Shown: positions 32,366-39,751 of the stretch, piece after piece
Numbering within the stretch: position 1 is the first letter of the stretch
Layout of the letters: each line of letters starts with the position of its first letter
From: Clostridia bacterium
GTDB taxonomy: Bacteria; Bacillota; Clostridia; Christensenellales; UBA1242
Assembly: GCA_009929275.1 (NCBI GenBank)
Contig: SAAW01000002.1
Location: 67,171-106,921 of the forward strand
Reading direction: 5' to 3'
Length of the DNA stretch: 39,751 bases
Made by a program: the position numbers and the translations under genes
The notes under the pieces: model-generated
Told to the model about the DNA's origin: nothing
Database searches by the model: none
The model's input: the letters and a program-made list of their open reading frames with translations, nothing else

Positions 32366-33679
32366 ATGACACTAACAGACATAATTTTAATAATTCTATC
32401 TATATTTTCAATTTTAGGCTTTATTTTGTGCCTACTAATTTTTCTCAAAAAAAATTCATCGTCAAACGCGGAGTATATTTTAAACGAGCAAAAAAAACAA
32501 AATGAATATCTCGAAAAGACAATAAAAAATCTCTTTGAAAACAACTCCTCTTCTTCAAAACAGATGAACGATGTGTTGCTTTCTGCAATAAAAGAATATA
32601 GCAATATGGTGGCAAACTTCTTGTCCAATCTTTCAACAAATCAAAATCAGCAACTTGACAGCACTCAAAAAAAATTGAATGACATCTTAAAAGACAACGA
32701 CAGCAAACTCAACCGCATCACAGACATAATCAATCAAAACTTAAAATCTCTGCAAGACAAAAATGAAAAAAAACTGGAAGAAATGAGGCAGACTGTGGAC
32801 GAAAAACTTTCCACAACTCTAGAAAAACGTCTTGGAGAAAGTGTCAAAATCATCACGCAAGGGCTGGACACTGTTTCAAAAGGCATCGGTGAAATGCAGT
32901 CACTCGCAACAGGTGTGGGAGATTTAAAACGCGTTCTCACAAATGTCAAAACTCGTGGCGGATGGGGCGAAGTTCAACTTTCAAATCTCCTTGAACAAAT
33001 TTTATCAAAAACGCAATATAAAGAACAGGTTGCCATCAAGAAAAACTCATCGGAAAGAGTGGATTTTGCGGTTATTTTGCCCGGAAAAGACGACCAAGAA
33101 CTTTTGCTCCCAATCGACGCAAAATTCCCACTTGAAGATTATTCAAGGCTTTGTCAAGCCAGCGAAAACAACGACCCAAAAGAGATTGAAATTCAACTCA
33201 AAAACCTTGAAAATCGCATAAAAGAAGAGGCAAAATCAATTTACGAAAAATACATATCTCCCCCAACGACCACCGACTTTGCCGTGCTTTATCTTCCCGT
33301 TGAGGGGCTTTATGCCGAGGTGATAAGACGCCCTGCTCTGTGCGAAATTTTGCAACACAAATATAAGATTATGATAACAGGTCCCACAACTCTCACCGCT
33401 CTTTTAAGCAGTCTGCAAATGGGATTTAAAACACTTGCCATTGAAAAGCGAAGTAGCGAAATATATAACACTTTAAGAACCTTCAAAAGTGAATTTAACA
33501 AGTTTGTTGAACTGCTTTCAAAAACTCAAAAGAAGATTGACGAAGCAAGTAGCACACTTGACTTTGCGACAAAAAAGACAAAGACAATCCAACGAAGACT
33601 CAAAGATGTTGGCGACATTGAGCCACTCAAAATTGAAACAGATGACACGGACGACAGCGACAATCTTTTGGACATCTAA
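32366..33679 (+). CDS. rmuC: RmuC-family DNA recombination protein
   Basis: A 437-residue protein of the RmuC family, predicted nucleases that limit inversions at short inverted repeats in E. coli. An N-terminal membrane segment (about 5-27) is followed by a long coiled coil (about 35-160) and the RmuC nuclease-like domain with VKTRGGWGEVQL (about 192-203), RVDFAVILPG (about 230) and PIDAKFPLEDY (about 250). ATG at 32366 follows AAGGA at 9 nt. It is the first gene of a plus-strand pair with the VanW-family gene, 36 nt downstream. Confidence 0.92.
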   Translation: MTLTDIILIILSIFSILGFILCLLIFLKKNSSSNAEYILNEQKKQNEYLEKTIKNLFENNSSSSKQMNDVLLSAIKEYSNMVANFLSNLSTNQNQQLDSTQKKLNDILKDNDSKLNRITDIINQNLKSLQDKNEKKLEEMRQTVDEKLSTTLEKRLGESVKIITQGLDTVSKGIGEMQSLATGVGDLKRVLTNVKTRGGWGEVQLSNLLEQILSKTQYKEQVAIKKNSSERVDFAVILPGKDDQELLLPIDAKFPLEDYSRLCQASENNDPKEIEIQLKNLENRIKEEAKSIYEKYISPPTTTDFAVLYLPVEGLYAEVIRRPALCEILQHKYKIMITGPTTLTALLSSLQMGFKTLAIEKRSSEIYNTLRTFKSEFNKFVELLSKTQKKIDEASSTLDFATKKTKTIQRRLKDVGDIEPLKIETDDTDDSDNLLDI

Positions 33680-33715
33680 CATCATAAATTATTGCTTTTT
33701 ACTCATACTATTTTT

Positions 33716-35143
33716 ATGAAAAAACATAATTTCAAAAAACTAAACAAGTTCAAAGGATTTTTTCTCTCTTTTATCTTTTGTTTCATTTTACCGTTTTTTT
33801 CGTTTTATGCCATAAATGAGTTTGTTTTAAAACCCTCAACTTTCGCATCAGGCACTTCTCTTTGCGGTGTGGATATCGGCAATCTTAGCATAGATAAAGC
33901 CAAAGAGAAGATTTTGACAAATCAAAAACAAGATGACTCTATCTCCTTATCCATTGTCTTTGGCGACAAAAAGTGGACTTTCACAGAAAAAGATTTTGAG
34001 ACAAAATCCAGCATTCACACTGTTCTTGACGAGATGCAAAAAAGTCACCGCAGAGGTGTTTCAAGCAAAAGACTCATCAAAAAGATCAAAAAAATGGGAT
34101 TTTCAGATGAAACTGCCACCACCTATACCCTCATTGGAATTGACGAAAAAATCGACAACATTGCAAGCGAGATTGAGACTGAACCCGTGTGTGCAAAGGC
34201 AGTTTTTAGCAAAAATTCCTATTCCATTTCACCTTCAAAACAAGGGTCAAAGTTAAATAAAGAAAAATTATATAATGATATCACGCTTTCAATTTCGTCG
34301 GGATTTTCTATTGTAACCGTTTCAACTTGCCCTATAAAGCCTCAATTTGTAGAGGAAGACATCGTGAAAGCCACAAAACTTCAGGGCGAGTTCTCCACAA
34401 AATATTCGTCTTCTAGTTATGGAAGAAAAAATAATATTAACCTTGCCACACAAGCACTTAACAACACAGAAATTCTCCCTAATGAGATTTTTTCTTTCAA
34501 TGACATTGTGGGAAGACGCACGCTCGACAAAGGCTATAAAACAGCAAACATAATCAAAGACGGCACTTTTGTCAAAGGCGTTGGCGGAGGCATTTGTCAA
34601 GTTTCGACGACGCTCTATAACGCACTGCTTCTTTCAAACATCAACGTCGACGAATCGCACAAACACTCGCTCCCCGTGTCCTATGTCAAGCCGGGGCTGG
34701 ACGCAATGGTGTCGTGGAATGGCGCAGACTTAAAGTTCAAAAACACAACCTCTCTGCCAATATATATTTCTTCAAATTCAAATAATGAGAGCATAAATTT
34801 CAAAATATATGGTGACACCAATCCTGAAAACCTCGCCATAAAAACAAAAAGTGAGATAATTAAAAAAATTCCTGCTATAAAAGATAAAGTTATCCCAGAT
34901 AAAGACGGAAAATATGCCGAAAAAATTATGTTTAAAGGTGAATTTATCCGCGAAAAATCGTCAAAAGACGGCTATGAAGTGCAAACTTTTTTAGAATACT
35001 ACAAAAATGATGAACTCATCTCTTCAAAGCCTCTCCGCCATGCCACATATGAGCCTCAACAAGGCATTGTCTATGAGGGTTGCGAGTCACTGCCTAAAAG
35101 CCTGACTCTTCCAAAAAACAAGCACACCGAACCAGAGGATTGA
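33716..35143 (+). CDS. VanW-family envelope protein with peptidoglycan-binding-like domain
   Basis: A 475-residue protein anchored by one N-terminal membrane segment (about 15-38). A putative peptidoglycan-binding (PG_binding_4) region covers about 48-200, the VanW domain about 215-355, with INLATQALNNTEILPNEIFSFND and the conserved GGGICQVSTTLYNA near 290, and a G5-like beta domain the C-terminal 100 residues. VanW occurs in some vancomycin-resistance clusters, but its biochemical role is not established, and no van genes are present here. Start: ATG at 33716 (MKKHNF) rather than the TTG at 33692; neither has a clear ribosome-binding site. It is followed by a terminator at 35173. Confidence 0.88.
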   Translation: MKKHNFKKLNKFKGFFLSFIFCFILPFFSFYAINEFVLKPSTFASGTSLCGVDIGNLSIDKAKEKILTNQKQDDSISLSIVFGDKKWTFTEKDFETKSSIHTVLDEMQKSHRRGVSSKRLIKKIKKMGFSDETATTYTLIGIDEKIDNIASEIETEPVCAKAVFSKNSYSISPSKQGSKLNKEKLYNDITLSISSGFSIVTVSTCPIKPQFVEEDIVKATKLQGEFSTKYSSSSYGRKNNINLATQALNNTEILPNEIFSFNDIVGRRTLDKGYKTANIIKDGTFVKGVGGGICQVSTTLYNALLLSNINVDESHKHSLPVSYVKPGLDAMVSWNGADLKFKNTTSLPIYISSNSNNESINFKIYGDTNPENLAIKTKSEIIKKIPAIKDKVIPDKDGKYAEKIMFKGEFIREKSSKDGYEVQTFLEYYKNDELISSKPLRHATYEPQQGIVYEGCESLPKSLTLPKNKHTEPED

Positions 35144-35172
35144 TTAAAAACCTACTAAAAACAATAAAATAC

Positions 35173-35196
35173 GAAGCAATTTTGCTTCATTTTTTT
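35173..35196 (+). terminator. Rho-independent terminator after the VanW-family gene
   Basis: The plus strand has a GAAGCA/TGCTTC stem with ATTT loop (extendable to 7 bp) followed by TTTTTTT. It lies 30 nt after the stop. The convergent gene on the other strand may also use it, though its T-run there is poorer. Confidence 0.85.
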
Positions 35197-35209
35197 ATAT
35201 TATTTTATC

Positions 35210-35238
35210 AACTTTTTCACAACTTTTTCACAACTTTT
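35210..35238. repeat. 11-bp tandem repeat with DnaA-box-like sites
   Basis: AACTTTTTCAC is repeated exactly twice and then partly, with an 11-bp period (about one helix turn). Each full copy contains TTTTTCACA (35213-35221, 35224-35232), which fits the relaxed DnaA-box pattern TTWTNCACA. It lies in the intergenic space between two convergent genes. Confidence 0.7.
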
Positions 35239-35284
35239 GAAAGGAATTTACTATTTAAAATTATTACTACAAATAATTTTGTTA

Positions 35285-37366
35285 TTAGGAATTGTTAAAA
35301 ATCTTAAAAATCATAACACCATTTCCGGACATTAAGTTCAGCCATTCCCAATTGCCTGTCACTCCGTTTTGGTCAAACCACTCATTTGTCTCACCTGATG
35401 TGTTTGAATTTAACAACGTTCTTATGCTTGAAGTTGGATTTAGGTAGTAAATCCTTGAAAACTTAACCTCAATGACAAAATTTTCGCTAGTGTTATCCGC
35501 AATACTTTGTGCATAACTTAAAATTTTTGTAAGTTCCTCATCGCTTTCAATATAGCAGTCTATAATTTCATCATTATAGTTAAATTTTTCATTTGCATAA
35601 TAATTATAGTCGCTTGATGGGTTGTCTTCTTCAAGATTTTTTGGATAAAAAATATCTCTTGTTATATCTTCAATAAAAAGAAAATGAGTGTGCGTCAGCA
35701 CTTGATAGTTGCTTTCTTCATAAGAATATGTTCCCTCACCCCAAGTGGTGTCAACATAATAAAACCCGTCAACGTCATATTTTTCATCGTGCAGTTCAAT
35801 CCTATTCCAAGCATGATTTCCGCCCTCCACAGAGCCGTTCACTTTCACACAATTAATTCCCTCAATGTTGCAAAGGAGTGAATATGCTTTTGAGAGTCCA
35901 TCACAAACTGCATAGTGAGTGGTGAGTCCGTCAAAATCATAGAAAACACCTTCCAAATAGAAGCAACTGAAATTGCCATAATTCTCAATTGAGAAGTCTT
36001 TTTTTATATACATAAATTCATAGGTCACATAGTCATAGACAATATCACCACAGATATATCTGTAAATGTTGAGTGCTTTTTCATAATCGGTGAGGTCGTC
36101 GCTGTTGTTAATTTCTCTCAAAACATCAAGTGCATTATCCCAAACTCGTTTAACCACACTATCCTCATCTTCAAACAAAGGCTTTTCTCCACTTTGCACC
36201 ACCATAAAGAGTTGCTCAGTGTTATAAACTTTCACTCCCTTATTATCTTCATCAGCCAAAAGGTCAAAAGAGTCATCTGTCCTTGCAGAACTTGATTCTT
36301 TTGTCACATAAGCGATGTCATAATCCTCGCTGTTAATAAGAAGATAATCAAGGGCTGTGTGACCATATATATCCGTTATTGTGTCATAACCATCTAAATC
36401 TTGATATGTCAAAAGAAAATCATCATCAAGATAATAGTTAAAATCTGTTAAATAACCAAGACTTCCCTGCATTTTTCCATAAATATTCTGATTTTCAAGT
36501 GCGTCATATTCTGAATAATCATTAATGGCTTCGATGACAAGTCTATTGATATTCCCCGAATTAATCTGCGAAGTTTTGTTATAAAAAGAAAGACTGCCTA
36601 TTGTCGTCACCCCATTTGCAACAGTCGTCTCGGCTTGTCTATAAAGTATTGCCCACCAAACAAAGTTGTCGAGTTCGTCGATGCTTTCAATCACATAATC
36701 ATACCAAGTTCCATTATAATAAAATTCGTCGCGTTTCAAAAAGTCTTCTTCATAAAATGCCGTATAATTATATTCTCGCTCTTGCACAAGGCTCTCATCA
36801 TTTTCACCTTTAACCTCATTTCCATCGCTATCTAAAGGCGTTATTGTTAGGCTATATGTGCCGTCTTGATTAAATAAATTGTCAAAATAGACATTTACAA
36901 CACAGCAAAAAATGTCCTCATCGACATTAACCAAAGTCTGGTCTATATAAGACGAACGAGTTTCTGTTTGCTCCCCATTTTCAAAAAAAATGATTGCATA
37001 ATCTTTAATTTTACAATCAATTTTATTTGTCTTTTCATTTTTGCTCATTATAAATTGAACGTATCTTTCCTCTGCTATTTTCTCCCCACCAACTTCCACT
37101 TGAACAGTAAAGTTATTCACATTTTCATCACTTGTTGTTTGTTTTTCAATGCTATAAACTGCCTGACCTGTGTTGATTTGGTCGTTATCTTTTACTGTGA
37201 TTGAATAGCTCGATGCAGTTGACACGGAATTGAACACTTGGAATTTCCTCGAACCTACCATAACTTGGTCTTTCCCGGTGTTAAAGATAAAATAACCGCC
37301 TACACCCAAAGCAAAAAAGGCACACACAAGGAAAATATACAAACAAACTTTTGCTCGTTTATTCAC
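35285..37366 (-). CDS. Secreted or membrane-anchored transglutaminase-like protein
   Basis: A 693-residue protein with an N-terminal membrane segment (about 7-28) and a large extracellular part. Residues 30-440 are acidic, Tyr/Asp/Asn-rich and not recognised. A transglutaminase/protease-like domain follows: Cys in HYAVCDGLSKAY (about 484), His in GGNHAWNR (about 517) and Asp in YYVDTTWG (about 535) form the expected Cys-His-Asp triad. Bacterial members can be cysteine proteases or cross-linking enzymes. Start: GTG at 37366, with GGGAGG 9 nt upstream. Together with the giant lipoprotein and VanW protein it points to an elaborate cell surface; which substrate it acts on is not shown. Confidence 0.83.
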   Translation of the reverse strand: MNKRAKVCLYIFLVCAFFALGVGGYFIFNTGKDQVMVGSRKFQVFNSVSTASSYSITVKDNDQINTGQAVYSIEKQTTSDENVNNFTVQVEVGGEKIAEERYVQFIMSKNEKTNKIDCKIKDYAIIFFENGEQTETRSSYIDQTLVNVDEDIFCCVVNVYFDNLFNQDGTYSLTITPLDSDGNEVKGENDESLVQEREYNYTAFYEEDFLKRDEFYYNGTWYDYVIESIDELDNFVWWAILYRQAETTVANGVTTIGSLSFYNKTSQINSGNINRLVIEAINDYSEYDALENQNIYGKMQGSLGYLTDFNYYLDDDFLLTYQDLDGYDTITDIYGHTALDYLLINSEDYDIAYVTKESSSARTDDSFDLLADEDNKGVKVYNTEQLFMVVQSGEKPLFEDEDSVVKRVWDNALDVLREINNSDDLTDYEKALNIYRYICGDIVYDYVTYEFMYIKKDFSIENYGNFSCFYLEGVFYDFDGLTTHYAVCDGLSKAYSLLCNIEGINCVKVNGSVEGGNHAWNRIELHDEKYDVDGFYYVDTTWGEGTYSYEESNYQVLTHTHFLFIEDITRDIFYPKNLEEDNPSSDYNYYANEKFNYNDEIIDCYIESDEELTKILSYAQSIADNTSENFVIEVKFSRIYYLNPTSSIRTLLNSNTSGETNEWFDQNGVTGNWEWLNLMSGNGVMIFKIFNNS

Positions 37367-37409
37367 AAATGCACACCTCCCATTTAAAACTATAAGTATA
37401 TTATATTCT

Positions 37410-37415
37410 AAAACG
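37410..37415 (-). promoter_or_regulatory. Probable -10 region of the transglutaminase-like gene
   Basis: The minus-strand sequence GAATATAATATACTTATAG around 37393-37411 contains overlapping TATAAT and TATACT hexamers, about 40 nt before the GTG start. The exact hexamer and the -35 box are uncertain, so the coordinates are approximate. Confidence 0.35.
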
Positions 37416-37484
37416 AATAAAAATAAAATGTTTTTTTCAAATTATTTAGTTTTTAAAATAATTCCTTTAAGGCATAATATTAAT

Positions 37485-37688
37485 ATGTATTACAATTATC
37501 ATGCCCAAATCAAAAAATTAATTTTGTCAGGAAATTTGTTATCTTATGAATTTGTCGACAATTACAATGGGATTTCGCCTGCTCTTGTTCTTTTTTTTAA
37601 AAATCACCGCCCTATGCCAGTGAGAAAGCATCACTGGCAGGAATATTTGGATATGATTGAAAATATTGATAAAAAAAACGATGACTAA
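37485..37688 (+). CDS. Short conserved clostridial-type protein
   Basis: A 67-residue protein starting MYYNYHAQIKKLILSGN. The core (YEFVDNYNGISPALVLFF, then RPMPVRKHHWQEY) resembles a small family widespread in Clostridia, which databases sometimes label 'thermostable hemolysin delta-VPH'; nothing in the sequence supports a toxin, and I recall that label only from memory. Basic and aromatic residues are abundant and there is no signal peptide. The ATG at 37485 is preceded at 12 nt by AAGG and at 6 nt by a CATAAT hexamer. Upstream in-frame starts back to 37428 lack support. Confidence 0.7.
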   Translation: MYYNYHAQIKKLILSGNLLSYEFVDNYNGISPALVLFFKNHRPMPVRKHHWQEYLDMIENIDKKNDD

Positions 37689-37734
37689 TCATCATTTTAT
37701 TAGTTTAAAAATATAAAAAAATCAATAAAAACTT

Positions 37735-37878
37735 TTACTTAACTTTTAAGTATGTTTGCAGATTACTCATAATTTGACATAGCAGAGCCAAAATTTCCGA
37801 TAACTCTTCTTTGGTACTTTTCTCATTCAAACTTTTTGCAATCAAAAGTGCAAGTGTATTTATTTCGTCCGCTTTCAT
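37735..37878 (-). CDS. 47-residue helical protein
   Basis: A short frame reading MKADEINTLALLIAKSLNEK then STKEELSEILALLCQIMSNL and QTYLKVK. Two amphipathic helices joined by a polar turn look like a genuine small helical-hairpin protein rather than noise, and it reminds me of short clostridial proteins of the DUF6774 type (from memory, uncertain). A TATAAT hexamer ends 5 nt before the ATG and there is no ribosome-binding site. It lies 39 nt downstream of the 261-residue unknown, so co-transcription is also possible. Confidence 0.62.
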   Translation of the reverse strand: MKADEINTLALLIAKSLNEKSTKEELSEILALLCQIMSNLQTYLKVK

Positions 37879-37917
37879 ATTTCATTATATACAATAAGAG
37901 TTCTTTTTGACATAGCA

Positions 37918-38703
37918 TCAAAAAGTGATAGTCTCGCTATTATCTTCTTTTTGTTTTTGTTTTTTTATCATATCGCTCACTGCTTTTTCAGCCTTATGAT
38001 ATATGTTTGTCGCCAAAGATTGACTGCCAATTTTAATTTCATCTTTCATAAAATAAACATTGCCTTCTTCATTTATAATAAATCCACATAAAATATCTTT
38101 TGACGAATACTTTGAACCATAAGATATCATTTGATCATCTTTTTCAAAACAATAAGTAAGATAATAATAACATTTTTCAATTCCATCACCGTTATCAACG
38201 TTAATAAAACCCTCATAATCGCCTTTTGTCGACGTATTTATAACTTTCCTCACAGAGTGTTCTTGGGAGAAAGCATGGATTATAATCCTGTCAAATTTAT
38301 CTTTTGTAACTTCAAACAACTCACTTGAATTGGTTTCTTTAAGTCTTGACTCAACAAATTTAATAAAATCTGATTTTTGCATTCTTGCTTTTAATTTTAG
38401 GTCTTCTTCTTTCATAAATCTTTCCTGCTCCTGAGGTGTTTTTTCATTCATTTCTTTATTTTCATTATTTATTTTTAATTCATTATTGATTTCTTTATTT
38501 TCATCTTTAACTATTTCTTTTTCTTCTTCTTTTTTAAAGATAAGAAAACTATTCATCAACTTTTCACAAGAAGACTTTATTTTATTTTTTACAGCAGTTT
38601 TTTTATCATAAAAATTTTCTTGTCTGACTAAGAAATTTTCCCTTTGACATCTTTCTTTTAAGATTATTTCTTCACTTGAACCATACATTTTGTTATCAAT
38701 CAT
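37918..38703 (-). CDS. Uncharacterised cytoplasmic protein with charged linker
   Basis: A 261-residue protein I do not recognise. There is no signal peptide or membrane segment. Residues 20-55 are basic, 58-110 form a Glu/Lys/Asn-rich low-complexity, probably disordered or coiled stretch, and 110-245 look like a folded domain with alternating strands (DRIIIHAFSQEHSVRKVINT; EKCYYYLTYCFEKDDQM; SKDILCGFIINEEGNVYFM). The C-terminus is a basic helix. Start: ATG at 38703 with GAGGG 6 nt upstream; the in-frame start at 38745 lacks such a site. It has a strong promoter at 38794-38822. Confidence 0.75.
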   Translation of the reverse strand: MIDNKMYGSSEEIILKERCQRENFLVRQENFYDKKTAVKNKIKSSCEKLMNSFLIFKKEEEKEIVKDENKEINNELKINNENKEMNEKTPQEQERFMKEEDLKLKARMQKSDFIKFVESRLKETNSSELFEVTKDKFDRIIIHAFSQEHSVRKVINTSTKGDYEGFINVDNGDGIEKCYYYLTYCFEKDDQMISYGSKYSSKDILCGFIINEEGNVYFMKDEIKIGSQSLATNIYHKAEKAVSDMIKKQKQKEDNSETITF

Positions 38704-38793
38704 TATTATCCCTCGAACGTAAATATTTATGATATCTTTTAGCAAATTTTGAATGTTATAAAATTAAAAATCGCCTCTATTATTCACATCTGT

Positions 38794-38822
38794 ATTATAT
38801 TCTCAACCAGTGCAAAAGTCAA
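38794..38822 (-). promoter_or_regulatory. Strong promoter of the 261-residue unknown
   Basis: Minus strand: TTGACT (38817-38822), 17 bp, TATAAT (38794-38799). The leader is about 85 nt, AT-rich, with no obvious hairpin. Confidence 0.75.
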
Positions 38823-39052
38823 CCCCCACTATTTTTGTATAGAGTAATACTAGAAAAAATTCAGTTGGTTTTTGCTCTGTTTTAAATAAATTTTAGTGAT
38901 TATAAACTAATTTTGATAGGTTTATTTATAAACATTTTGAAACATAAATAATAGAAAAATAAGGAAAGGATAATGATTATTATATTTGTAGAATTATTTA
39001 TTTTTTTGAAAAATTTTGGGTTAGTTTTTTAGTTATTATTTATATAAGTAAC
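38823..39052. other. AT-rich intergenic stretch between the 261-residue unknown and the rRNA terminator
   Basis: Apart from the promoter at 38794-38822 and a 19-codon plus-strand frame (38973-39032) I see no gene. The sequence is very AT-rich with short runs of A and T and no clear repeat. Confidence 0.6.
38973..39032 (+). CDS. Possible 19-residue hydrophobic peptide
   Basis: ATG at 38973 follows AAGGAAAGGATA, a strong ribosome-binding site, and encodes MIIIFVELFIFLKNFGLVF before a TAG. The peptide is almost wholly hydrophobic, enough for one membrane helix, like small type I toxin peptides, but so short and AT-rich that chance is quite possible. The rRNA terminator hairpin lies 20 nt downstream and could also end this transcript. 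Confidence 0.25.
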   Translation: MIIIFVELFIFLKNFGLVF

Positions 39053-39080
39053 AAAAAAGACACCTCATGCGGTGTCTTTT
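39053..39080 (-). terminator. Rho-independent terminator of the rRNA operon
   Basis: Minus strand: AAAAGACACC / GGTGTCTTTT stem with a GCATGA loop followed by TTTTTTG, beginning a few bases after the 5S rRNA. The A-rich flank means it could also act for plus-strand transcripts. Confidence 0.9.
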
Positions 39081-39085
39081 ATGAT

Positions 39086-39205
<120 letters not shown>

Positions 39206-39376
39206 TGGTATTACAACTTTTTTTAAAAATAACACGTTGTTACATTTAAAATCAGAAATAATCAAGTAATTTTCCCTTTAAGGGAGGTATTTAACACCAT
39301 CACAACTGCATATTTCAATATATTATTATAAGACTAATATTTTTTAGTAATATCAAGCATGTCTCAAGATTTTCTT

Positions 39377-39751
<375 letters not shown>

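Noticed and set aside
33716..35143. Vancomycin resistance from the VanW-family gene
   Set aside because: No vanA/B-type ligase, vanH, vanX or vanRS genes are present, and VanW-domain proteins are common in Clostridia without resistance.
37776..37917. Repeated TTGACATAGCA (near 37776 and 37906) as a regulatory repeat
   Set aside because: One copy is within the 47-residue coding frame, no -10 box is suitably spaced on that strand, and a match of this length may be chance.

Overview
The window looks like low-GC DNA from an uncultured, spore-forming member of the Bacillota (Clostridia-like). Evidence: strong AT bias, UGA used only as stop, Gram-positive style lipoprotein signals, SpoIIID and a SpoIIQ-like LytM protein side by side, and the mfd/pth/PrsA-type neighbourhood typical of Firmicutes. 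Nearly all genes and the rRNA lie on the minus strand, so the replication fork probably moves right to left here.

Layout, left to right. (1) 1-11934, minus: one uninterrupted reading frame of at least 3978 codons, the start of a giant surface lipoprotein with Ig-like (BIG2-type) regions and four copies of a GLUG-repeat module; its C-terminus is outside the window. (2) 12.1-13.6 kb: spoIIID, acpP with its own promoter and terminator, and spoIIQ. (3) 13.8-17.1 kb: a YbhN-type flippase-like membrane protein and a PrsA/SurA-type lipoprotein, separated by a perfect 26-bp palindrome lying across the PrsA stop codon. (4) 17.2-23.5 kb: two promoter-headed units, [glmU-like remnant-pth-mfd] and [M14 peptidase-tadA]. 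(5) 23.6-28.1 kb: two adjacent CPBP membrane proteases, a WalJ-type metallo-hydrolase and an M1-type metallopeptidase lipoprotein. (6) 28.2-32.2 kb: an operon of two uncharacterised envelope proteins, gltX and a small membrane protein. (7) 32.4-35.1 kb, plus: rmuC and a VanW-family protein, closed by a terminator. (8) 35.3-39.0 kb: a secreted transglutaminase-like protein, a short conserved protein, a 47-aa protein and a 261-aa unknown. (9) 39.05-39.75 kb, minus: 5S rRNA with terminator and the 3' end of 23S rRNA.

Themes: cell-envelope and surface proteins dominate, together with sporulation regulators and housekeeping translation/repair genes. The most unusual signals are: several transcription units whose -10 box sits only 6-9 nt before a start codon with no Shine-Dalgarno sequence (candidate leaderless mRNAs); a GlmU homologue that has lost the active-site regions of both halves yet keeps the canonical glmU position before pth-mfd; the giant modular lipoprotein; and a TadA with an extra C-terminal domain. 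No CRISPR array, transposase, phage gene or tRNA was found.
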